A stretch of DNA of 64,000 nt, taken from contig CAJTLC010000011.1 in the NCBI GenBank assembly GCA_910576995.1, forward strand, positions 1-64,000. Direction: 5' to 3'. Shown piece after piece: positions 1 through 8,223 of the stretch. Positions within the stretch are counted from its first letter, which is position 1. Every line of letters starts with the position of its first letter. A program made the translations under genes and the position numbers. The notes under the pieces are model-generated. The model was not told the origin of the DNA. It ran no database searches and worked only from the letters and a program-made list of their open reading frames with translations. The stretch is from an uncultured Ruminococcus sp. (GTDB taxonomy: Bacteria; Bacillota; Clostridia; Oscillospirales; Ruminococcaceae).

Positions 1-270
1 TTGAAAAGCAGCAGGAAGTATCTTTGCTCTTCGCTGAACAACTGCAGATACAGATACCATTTTAGGATCAAAGTTATAAAAATCCATTAGTTCTTTGCAT
101 AGCGTTTGACTTCCCATTCCGAGAATGAAGCGCATTGTTTTTGAAAAAGACAGCTCGCTTTTGCGAACAAAGTCTCTTTTAGGATCAACCACAAAATCTG
201 ATACATTTTTCTCCATGCTGCGAATAAGCATATTAAGCTTGTTTTTAACAATATTACAGTATTTCCGCAC
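1..270 (-). CDS. IS4-type transposase, N-terminal part (runs off window)
   Basis: This frame is open from a GTG at 270 to the window edge and encodes the first 90 residues of a DDE transposase of the IS4 type. The stretch SFSKTMRFILGMGSQTLCKE followed by a Q-R-RAKILPAAF segment is the usual N-terminal region of IS4 transposases in Clostridia. No catalytic D or E can be seen because they would lie beyond base 1. The GTG is chosen because GGAGGA (278-283) sits 7 bases upstream; an overlapping 77-residue frame at 87-320 has no such support. Family assignment is from sequence recall, and the exact IS name is unknown. The insertion lies at the trailer end of the CRISPR array. Confidence 0.75.
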   Translation of the reverse strand, partial: MRKYCNIVKNKLNMLIRSMEKNVSDFVVDPKRDFVRKSELSFSKTMRFILGMGSQTLCKELMDFYNFDPKMVSVSAVVQRRAKILPAAFQ

Positions 271-281
271 GATATAGTCCT

Positions 282-307
282 CCAATCAGATGTGTATATC
301 TGATTGG
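282..307 (-). promoter_or_regulatory. Hairpin over the transposase ribosome binding site
   Basis: CCAATCAGAT and ATCTGATTGG form a perfect 10-bp stem with a 6-base loop. The 3' arm in transcript sense runs into the GGAGGA of the transposase. Such structures in IS leaders are known to block translation from read-through transcripts. That role here is inference. Confidence 0.45.
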
Positions 308-371
308 CTGCGCCGCACATTCTTGGCTTTTTGTCAATACCTTTTTGACAAAATTTACTTTATATTCATAA

Positions 372-411
372 AAATAGTCACAGGATCTTCATTTGATTCC
401 TGTGACTATTT
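372..411 (-). terminator. Terminator at the distal end of the CRISPR array
   Basis: AAATAGTCACAGGA and TCCTGTGACTATTT form a 14-bp perfect stem with a 12-base loop. On the minus strand it is followed by T-rich sequence, and on the plus strand by CGCTTTTTC, so it may work both ways. It lies 11 bases beyond the last degenerate repeat and is well placed to end the pre-crRNA. Confidence 0.7.
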
Positions 412-421
412 CGCTTTTTCT

Positions 422-454
422 TTGCTTAATGACATTATCCGCAGGGAGGGCGAC
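422..454 (-). repeat. Degenerate terminal CRISPR repeat
   Basis: Only the half CCGCAGGGAGGGCGAC (439-454) matches the consensus. The other half, which would be the crRNA handle, has decayed. A decayed repeat at the trailer end is the expected mark of the oldest end of the array and confirms leftward polarity. Confidence 0.9.
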
Positions 455-3400
455 TGAAAAAAATCGAAGCTATTATAGAAGCTGACGGTGATTTCAATCC
501 ACGCCCTCCGCAGGGAGGGCGACAAAATAAGCATTCGGGACGACATTCGGGGGACTCATTTCAATCCACGCCCTCCGCAGGGAGGGCGACCCAAATCCTA
601 TCGTGAATTCAATAGGCTTATCAAGATTTCAATCCACGCCCTCCGCAGGGAGGGCGACGAGTACTTCCAGTATATCATCTAACGCAAAACGAACATTTCA
701 ATCCACGCCCTCCGCAGGGAGGGCGACTTGCAAAAATTAGCCGATAATCTCCAAAAAACCATATTTCAATCCACGCCCTCCGCAGGGAGGGCGACTTTTG
801 TTGTGCTAATACAACATTTGTTGTATTTTCATTTCAATCCACGCCCTCCGCAGGGAGGGCGACCCCTGAGACAGCAGGGGAAATGGAAACTTGAAAATTA
901 TTTCAATCCACGCCCTCCGCAGGGAGGGCGACTGATAACCTGCGTTTTTGGTTTGCCCGGTCAAGGTATTTCAATCCACGCCCTCCGCAGGGAGGGCGAC
1001 TGTTGTACAAACTTTATAAATGGCTATTTATAGGCATTTCAATCCACGCCCTCCGCAGGGAGGGCGACCGCTCCGCTCACGAGCCCCCGCTGGGGGCTAT
1101 TTTATTTCAATCCACGCCCTCCGCAGGGAGGGCGACGGGGGACACCCCGCAAACGCTCGATTTTGACGGCGAATTTCAATCCACGCCCTCCGCAGGGAGG
1201 GCGACCAGCTTAATAATCCATGGCTTTTATTTTTTTGTTTATTTCAATCCACGCCCTCCGCAGGGAGGGCGACATCTATGATATAATATAATCAAGCTAA
1301 GGACAGGGCATTTCAATCCACGCCCTCCGCAGGGAGGGCGACCGTAACACTACGTGCTATAATATAATCACAGTAGAGATTTCAATCCACGCCCTCCGCA
1401 GGGAGGGCGACCTATGATATAATATAATCAAGCTAAGGACAGGGCATTTCAATCCACGCCCTCCGCAGGGAGGGCGACTTCAAGCTGTTCAAACATAATG
1501 TCAACACGGTTTTTATTTCAATCCACGCCCTCCGCAGGGAGGGCGACATCTTATGTCTTATTATATTGGTGATGATTTTGTCATTTCAATCCACGCCCTC
1601 CGCAGGGAGGGCGACCAAATGTATTGGCTAACCGTAATGCTTCATATAAATTTCAATCCACGCCCTCCGCAGGGAGGGCGACAAGCTGATCTTTTCAACA
1701 TTACCGAGAAATTTCAAATTTCAATCCACGCCCTCCGCAGGGAGGGCGACCTGCAATTCAAGAAATCATTCCTTCTTTACTGGATGATTTCAATCCACGC
1801 CCTCCGCAGGGAGGGCGACTTCATCGATAACAAAATATGTACCGAGTTTTGCTATTTCAATCCACGCCCTCCGCAGGGAGGGCGACCCCAATGCAGCCTT
1901 GCTTCTTTGGGCGTTTCAGAAATTTCAATCCACGCCCTCCGCAGGGAGGGCGACTTCCAGCTATTCTTGGCATGATACCGAAGATCATGATTTCAATCCA
2001 CGCCCTCCGCAGGGAGGGCGACTAAGATCGGTCGACGTCAGATGGAACGGCAATAAGGATTTCAATCCACGCCCTCCGCAGGGAGGGCGACCGCTCCGCT
2101 CACGAGCCCCCGCTGGGGGCTGTTTTATTTCAATCCACGCCCTCCGCAGGGAGGGCGACAACGCGCGATAGTAGCGATTAACACTTATCTCCATTTCAAT
2201 CCACGCCCTCCGCAGGGAGGGCGACAAGTAACAAATTCAACAAGCATTATTTACCTCCAATTTCAATCCACGCCCTCCGCAGGGAGGGCGACTTCTCGCC
2301 GCCTTGAATTCAGGAGTGCCGCCTTTGATTTCAATCCACGCCCTCCGCAGGGAGGGCGACTAAGGATGCTTGCCGCAATGAGATTGGTATTAGATATTTC
2401 AATCCACGCCCTCCGCAGGGAGGGCGACTTCCGACCTTGCTACTGACGCTATGGCGGCTCTCGATTTCAATCCACGCCCTCCGCAGGGAGGGCGACCTAA
2501 TCAGGTGGGTACAACGTACAAACAACTAAATTTCAATCCACGCCCTCCGCAGGGAGGGCGACAACCTCTCCCCTCTTATGGTCTTGTAAACGATACCATT
2601 TCAATCCACGCCCTCCGCAGGGAGGGCGACTTGAGGGACTTCTCGACCTTCCATATATTTTCACTATTTCAATCCACGCCCTCCGCAGGGAGGGCGACAC
2701 CAAAAGTCCGATTAGTAGTCGGGCTATCCTCATATTTCAATCCACGCCCTCCGCAGGGAGGGCGACCACACGGCATCCATCAAGTTGCGTCTCCCGGCAG
2801 ATTTCAATCCACGCCCTCCGCAGGGAGGGCGACTTTACTGATATTTATACAACTACTTACGGACTTTCATTTCAATCCACGCCCTCCGCAGGGAGGGCGA
2901 CTATATGTATATTCGTTGGATTCCGAAGCACCGGAATATTTCAATCCACGCCCTCCGCAGGGAGGGCGACGTTTTGATTTATCTTTTCTCTTTACATGAT
3001 AATTTTATTTCAATCCACGCCCTCCGCAGGGAGGGCGACTTTGAGGGTATTCTTGATCTATCGCTTATTGCACGTATTTCAATCCACGCCCTCCGCAGGG
3101 AGGGCGACTACCAAAAGTCCGATTAGTAGTCGGGCTATCCTCATATTTCAATCCACGCCCTCCGCAGGGAGGGCGACCACTTTAAAATTGCCCGTAGGGC
3201 TCGTGAGCGGAGCATTTCAATCCACGCCCTCCGCAGGGAGGGCGACCACGAAATTTAGTGATAATTACATATTGACTTACACATTTCAATCCACGCCCTC
3301 CGCAGGGAGGGCGACAAAAATACAACATTTGTTGTATTGACACAATGAAAAATTTCAATCCACGCCCTCCGCAGGGAGGGCGACAATAAAAGCCATGGAT

Positions 3401-5082
3401 TATTAAGCTGATTTTGTTATTTCAATCCACGCCCTCCGCAGGGAGGGCGACCAGTAAAGGACACGACAACAACAGGACAGACAACACATTTCAATCCACG
3501 CCCTCCGCAGGGAGGGCGACAATCTGCTGATTATTGCAGAGGGATTCAACGTAGAGATTTCAATCCACGCCCTCCGCAGGGAGGGCGACTTATGTCACAT
3601 CCGTAATGACGGTGATTAGAGAAAATTTCAATCCACGCCCTCCGCAGGGAGGGCGACGCGAGTTAAAACAATAACAGCGATCAAGCAAACATTTCAATCC
3701 ACGCCCTCCGCAGGGAGGGCGACGGCGGAATGATATATGAGTAATGCAGCAAAAATTAAACTTATTTCAATCCACGCCCTCCGCAGGGAGGGCGACCGGC
3801 TCTGATATCTAAGCTGCTGCGGCAGGTGTTGTATTTCAATCCACGCCCTCCGCAGGGAGGGCGACTTTTGTAAAAAAATACAACTGCACAAAAATCACAT
3901 TATTTCAATCCACGCCCTCCGCAGGGAGGGCGACAGCTTTACTACTGATGTTTGAGTATGTGGATTTTTATTTCAATCCACGCCCTCCGCAGGGAGGGCG
4001 ACGAGGGTACAACTCTCTATTACTACACAACAACAGGTATTTCAATCCACGCCCTCCGCAGGGAGGGCGACTGAGAGTTTCAAGAGTTACGCGAATAAAC
4101 GCTTTATTTCAATCCACGCCCTCCGCAGGGAGGGCGACATAGTGAGAGAGAGGAAAAAACCTCTTAGAAAAGATTTCAATCCACGCCCTCCGCAGGGAGG
4201 GCGACGATGTTGATAAAAAGATACGTAATAATACGCAGATTTCAATCCACGCCCTCCGCAGGGAGGGCGACATACTGATTCCATTTTACATTTCCTTTCT
4301 TTTACTTATTTCAATCCACGCCCTCCGCAGGGAGGGCGACCACGAGTTAAGACAATAATCGCGATCACGCAGACATTTCAATCCACGCCCTCCGCAGGGA
4401 GGGCGACCTGAGACTTCCTGTTATTCTCGACCGCGATTTTATTTCAATCCACGCCCTCCGCAGGGAGGGCGACACTCTGAAACTTGTAACCCGTAACGAT
4501 CTGATGCATTTCAATCCACGCCCTCCGCAGGGAGGGCGACTATCTTTGACTCCATACTCTTCTCCTGCGAATATATATTTCAATCCACGCCCTCCGCAGG
4601 GAGGGCGACGTGAGGTATTTGGTAAGATATTTGCAGTCAGTTCAATTTCAATCCACGCCCTCCGCAGGGAGGGCGACAGAAATATTTCTGAGAGTTGTAG
4701 CGCCGCATACTGTATTTCAATCCACGCCCTCCGCAGGGAGGGCGACGCCGGTGGAATTAATTTTGCAAAAAGGGTTTCATTTCAATCCACGCCCTCCGCA
4801 GGGAGGGCGACTTTTCAATTTTGAAAACTGTCTTATCCTGATTGATATTTCAATCCACGCCCTCCGCAGGGAGGGCGACCTTTCGTCCCGATACCGTTAC
4901 ATTCAAATCTGAGATTTCAATCCACGCCCTCCGCAGGGAGGGCGACAAGATACGCCATATATGACGATTTACCTTGTCCGGATTTCAATCCACGCCCTCC
5001 GCAGGGAGGGCGACAACAAAAAGAAGATGATATTTTTATGGCTAAAATTATTTCAATCCACGCCCTCCGCAGGGAGGGCGAC
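422..5082 (-). CRISPR. Type I-C CRISPR array, 69 repeats and 68 spacers
   Basis: Sixty-nine copies of a 33-base repeat occur with a 66-73 base period. On the plus strand the repeat starts ATTTCAATCCAC, continues with a CCCTCC/GGAGGG palindrome and ends GCGAC. In crRNA sense it begins GTCGCC and ends GTGGATTGAAAT, the classic type I-C form. The first repeat in array order is 5050-5082, next to the leader, and the last is the degenerate 422-454. Spacers are mostly 33-36 bases, with extremes of 32 (4747-4778) and 40 (3724-3763). All repeats between 491 and 5082 look identical. Transcription is leftward, since the leader and the cas genes lie on the right. Several spacers are clearly related to each other (see findings). 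Open frames that read ISIHALRREGD across this region are repeat translations, not genes. Confidence 0.99.
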
Positions 5083-5371
5083 TGCAAAATCGCACAAAAG
5101 CAATTATACTTATAATCAAGTTATGTGCAATTTTGACAAATTCGAGCAATATTTATTATAATTATATCAACAACTTCTTAATATTAAAATTGCAGAAATA
5201 ATTTTATATATTCTGACTTTGAATAGAACACTCAGCTAATTTTACCGTAAATACGCAGTTTACTGACAATAACCTATTAATCAAAAATTTCAGATCAGGA
5301 ATGTCCACAAAAATAAACATTGCGCGAATGAACCGCTAATTTTATGTGTGCTTAAGATTCGCACCAAGAAA
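5083..5371 (-). promoter_or_regulatory. CRISPR leader with array promoter
   Basis: An A/T-rich gene-free stretch lies between the leader-proximal repeat and the end of cas2. On the minus strand a perfect -10 box TATAAT lies at 5103-5108, with a weak -35 (TTGCAC, 5125-5130) 16 bases upstream. This would start transcription roughly 10-15 bases before the first repeat. As in other type I arrays, new spacers should enter at 5082/5083. Confidence 0.75.
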
Positions 5372-5662
5372 CTAAAAAATAAGCGGTTCATCCATTTTTA
5401 TAGTTTCTTTTGCGCCTACGTGTTCCACTTTGGTTTTATATTTATCACCAAGATAATAAAAACGCAGACTGTCTCTATCCTCATCAATTTCTTTTGTCAA
5501 CTTATTTTTTAATTCTCGGAATTGCGCCGGATTTACAAGACATTCGAAAACAGAATTCTGAACTCTAACTCCATAATCTGTACAAAGCGACGCGATTCGT
5601 CTCAAACGCTTTTTTCCGCCCGGACTTTGCGTATTGACATCATAAGTAATAAGAACAAGCAT
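5372..5662 (-). CDS. cas2: CRISPR-associated endoribonuclease/integrase subunit Cas2
   Basis: A 96-residue protein starting MLVLITYDVN, the standard Cas2 N-terminus with the beta-1 strand ending in the conserved Asp. RIASLCTDYGVRVQNSVFEC follows, as usual. The longer frame begins at 5698, but the ATG at 5662 has a GGAAG site and starts exactly where the family starts. Cas2 dimers bridge two Cas1 dimers in spacer integration. It is the last gene of the cas operon, 4 bases after cas1, and next to the leader where it acts. Confidence 0.97.
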   Translation of the reverse strand: MLVLITYDVNTQSPGGKKRLRRIASLCTDYGVRVQNSVFECLVNPAQFRELKNKLTKEIDEDRDSLRFYYLGDKYKTKVEHVGAKETIKMDEPLIF

Positions 5663-5666
5663 ATTT

Positions 5667-6695
5667 TCACTTCCAGAAAAATGGTGGATAACTGTCAAGA
5701 TCTCCTCTTATATATCGCGAAAGCAAAAGAGCCTGAACATACGGCAGCATTCCCCATTGCATTTTCTCTCCCAAAAACGAATGCTTTATTTCATCATTTT
5801 TTCTGTTTTGCCACGAAGTAATAAATTTTTTTCGCCCAGTATCAGTCATGGAAACTGCGCCGTCTTCATTTTGTATAAAATCTGAACAATTTATCAACTT
5901 TTTATTTATCAGAGTAAGAACGAATCTATCACACATCGGGGCGCGAAACTCTTCCATCAGATCAAGTGCAAGCGAACGTCTGCCGGGGCGATCTGTATGC
6001 AGAAATCCAACATAAGGATCTAAGCCTACTGCCTCAAGAGCCGAAGCACACATTCCTGCCGTCAGCGTATATGCAAAAGAAAGCATAGCATTCACATTAT
6101 CCAGAGGCGGACGTTTATTCCTCGTATGAAAGTAAAAATCCTTCTTCTGCTGCAATATCATATCGTCAAAAACTGAAAAATAAACAGACGCTCCCTCACC
6201 CTCAATTCCTCTAAGTGAGTCTTTGTTCACAGCATTCAGAGCATTTTTTGTCTGAGACTGTAAAAACTCCGACTTCCGCCCAAATAATTCACGATCAATA
6301 CGCATACCATGATCGCGCATTGTACGATTGAGAACATTTTTACTGTTGTATAATTTTGCCGCTATCATATTTCGTGCAATTTCCAGACTTCTGTCATCAT
6401 CCGCAATGCGATATTGATCGCGGCGCAGAAGAACATTTCCATTCACTTCCCCTTCAATACGAGCAAGAAATTTTCCATTCCTGCTCATAAAAGAAATTGG
6501 AATCCCCTTTTTGACGCATTTTCCCATTAACGCAGGACTTGCCCCACTGTATCCGAAAGTAACAATAGAGTCAAGATTATGGAGCGGAGCGCGTCCAATC
6601 TCAGAATTTTCCTGCAATATCACAACATTTTCTCCGTCAAGAGCCAGATAAATTTCAGGCGTAGTAATATAAAGCGTACTAAGTAATTTCTTCAT
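5667..6695 (-). CDS. cas1: CRISPR-associated integrase Cas1 (type I-C)
   Basis: A 342-residue Cas1 of normal length. MKKLLSTLYITTPEIYLALD begins the N-terminal beta domain. The C-terminal helical domain holds the metal-binding residues in GIEGEGASVYFSVFD (Glu), GFLHTDRPGRRSLALDLME (His) and the following acidic helix. It integrates prespacers at the leader end with Cas2 and, in type I-C, Cas4. The longest frame starts at 6764 inside cas4. ATG 6695 is preferred because GGGGA lies 6 bases upstream; ATG 6701, in an ATGA overlap with the cas4 stop, is the alternative. Confidence 0.97.
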   Translation of the reverse strand: MKKLLSTLYITTPEIYLALDGENVVILQENSEIGRAPLHNLDSIVTFGYSGASPALMGKCVKKGIPISFMSRNGKFLARIEGEVNGNVLLRRDQYRIADDDRSLEIARNMIAAKLYNSKNVLNRTMRDHGMRIDRELFGRKSEFLQSQTKNALNAVNKDSLRGIEGEGASVYFSVFDDMILQQKKDFYFHTRNKRPPLDNVNAMLSFAYTLTAGMCASALEAVGLDPYVGFLHTDRPGRRSLALDLMEEFRAPMCDRFVLTLINKKLINCSDFIQNEDGAVSMTDTGRKKFITSWQNRKNDEIKHSFLGEKMQWGMLPYVQALLLSRYIRGDLDSYPPFFWK

Positions 6696-6697
6696 TT

Positions 6698-7366
6698 TCA
6701 TTCCCCGCTTCCGTCGCATTTCAGAGCATTTCGAATATAGTCGGAAACTTTTTCTGTTTTGCACAATACCGGCAGACAGATATTTTTCAGCGAACAGGCA
6801 TTGCAGGATCTCGTGCGTTTCACTTTCGGAGTATAATGACGTTTAAAATACATATGCATTTCCGCGATCATTTCTTCGGTACGGCGGCGAAGCTCATCAT
6901 CAAAAATCACTTTCACTCTATGCCTGATCTCACCATAATACAAATATCCGAAAGGAATTTCACAGCACAGCATATCCTCCAGACACAATGCCTGCGCCAT
7001 AAGCTGTAAGGCGTCGCATTCATTCTCTTTAGGTTTGCCGCGTTTATATTCTATTGGCGTTACACTGTAATTTCCGTCCATGCCAAAAATATTGATCCCG
7101 TCTGGAGAACGTCTAAATTCTACAGCGTCGCATTCCCCGTTTATTCCAAGACGGGAAGAAGATACCGCCATTGCCCGAACTGTAACAACATCTCCCCTTT
7201 TTTCACGAAATCCGAAATCATGCACATTTTCATGCATAATATCACCGTCAACAGTCAGAAGATTTTCTTCCCACTGCTGTTCAATATGTATCAGCGCCCA
7301 TTGACGGCGGCAAAATGCAAAATGCTGGATACCAGACAACTGTAAATATTCATCTTCTTTAAACAT
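6698..7366 (-). CDS. cas4: Cas4 prespacer exonuclease (type I-C, Dna2/RecB-like)
   Basis: A 222-residue protein. An early Cys (FCRRQWALIH) and three late ones (CNACSLKNIC) form the 4Fe-4S cluster. GINGECDAVEF and PIEYKRGKP provide the Asp and the E-x-K of the RecB nuclease core, followed by QLMAQALCLE. Cas4 trims prespacers and selects the PAM for Cas1-Cas2. It overlaps the cas7 stop by one base and the cas1 start region by a few bases, so the genes are translationally coupled. Confidence 0.96.
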   Translation of the reverse strand: MFKEDEYLQLSGIQHFAFCRRQWALIHIEQQWEENLLTVDGDIMHENVHDFGFREKRGDVVTVRAMAVSSSRLGINGECDAVEFRRSPDGINIFGMDGNYSVTPIEYKRGKPKENECDALQLMAQALCLEDMLCCEIPFGYLYYGEIRHRVKVIFDDELRRRTEEMIAEMHMYFKRHYTPKVKRTRSCNACSLKNICLPVLCKTEKVSDYIRNALKCDGSGE

Positions 7367-8220
7367 CAGACAAAATCGTAAATTTCGGGAGTTACATTAT
7401 CAAGCTGATCAAGCATGATATCGTAATCGTCAATGCTTTTCGGACGAATTATGCCATCTTTTAAGGAAATTTTAAGCTGACGATGAATTTTTGCCGAAGA
7501 ATTAGCAGGAGTTTTGCAGTTATGTTTCCACCAATAAAGCTTGCAAACTTCCATACTGCCTTCAGGGCGCGCAGCTGAACAGTCATTTTCGAAAAGCGTC
7601 ATAAGCGCTTCTTTAATTTTCTCAGAATCCTCATCCGTAAATCCCGTTTTCTCGGCAAGCTGACAATTGATGCTGCCATTTACAACGTACAAACCAAAAT
7701 CAACGAAATGCTTAGATCCCATAGTATCGGAAGATTTACTCTCGCTTCCGCTTTCGCCGTTCACGCTTTTGGTGATCTGCATACTAATAATGTCGATGGG
7801 ATCAACGCTGACAGCCTGCTGAATAGTAACAGGGCCTCTTACTCCGACTGATATTGAACTCTTAAATGCAAAAACCTGACCGAAACTTCTTACGTCTATC
7901 CATTCTTCGCAGGCAGCCTTTGCATACTTATCGCGATCGGTATTTTTACCCTTCGCATATTTATTTAACGCCTCGTTATTTTCAGCGCGTTCCCTCAGAC
8001 TGTCAAAGCCGTCGTCGCATCGGTCGTCGGACTGTACGAAAATTTTCTCCCCCATGTCCTGCAAGCGATTTCTTATCTTCCGTTTCAGGCAAACATCTGA
8101 AATTTCCCCGTATCCGTAGTTTTCTCTCGGACGATTTCCATTAAGCGGATCGCCGTTAGGATTGGCGTTTTTAACCGTGATGATCATGCTGAAATCAATT
8201 TTATTCTGTAAAATTCCCAT
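7366..8220 (-). CDS. cas7: Cascade backbone Cas7 (Csd2, type I-C)
   Basis: A 284-residue Csd2/Csh2-family protein. The N-terminal IITVKNANPNGDPLNGNRPR is the family signature. SVGVRGPVTIQQAVSVDPID and the C-terminal KLYWWKHN region also fit. Multiple copies line the crRNA spacer. GGAGG lies 7 bases before the ATG. It follows cas8c by 3 bases. Confidence 0.96.
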   Translation of the reverse strand: MGILQNKIDFSMIITVKNANPNGDPLNGNRPRENYGYGEISDVCLKRKIRNRLQDMGEKIFVQSDDRCDDGFDSLRERAENNEALNKYAKGKNTDRDKYAKAACEEWIDVRSFGQVFAFKSSISVGVRGPVTIQQAVSVDPIDIISMQITKSVNGESGSESKSSDTMGSKHFVDFGLYVVNGSINCQLAEKTGFTDEDSEKIKEALMTLFENDCSAARPEGSMEVCKLYWWKHNCKTPANSSAKIHRQLKISLKDGIIRPKSIDDYDIMLDQLDNVTPEIYDFV

Positions 8221-8223
8221 AAA

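Noticed and set aside
87..320. A 77-residue frame on the minus strand at the window start
   Set aside because: It overlaps the transposase in another frame and lacks a ribosome site; the transposase frame has GGAGGA and family motifs.
488..5161. Many short open frames in the array coding ISIHALRREGD, FNPRPPQGG or FQSTPSAGRAT repeats
   Set aside because: They are translations of the CRISPR repeat in three frames; no ribosome sites, and the array is transcribed as pre-crRNA.
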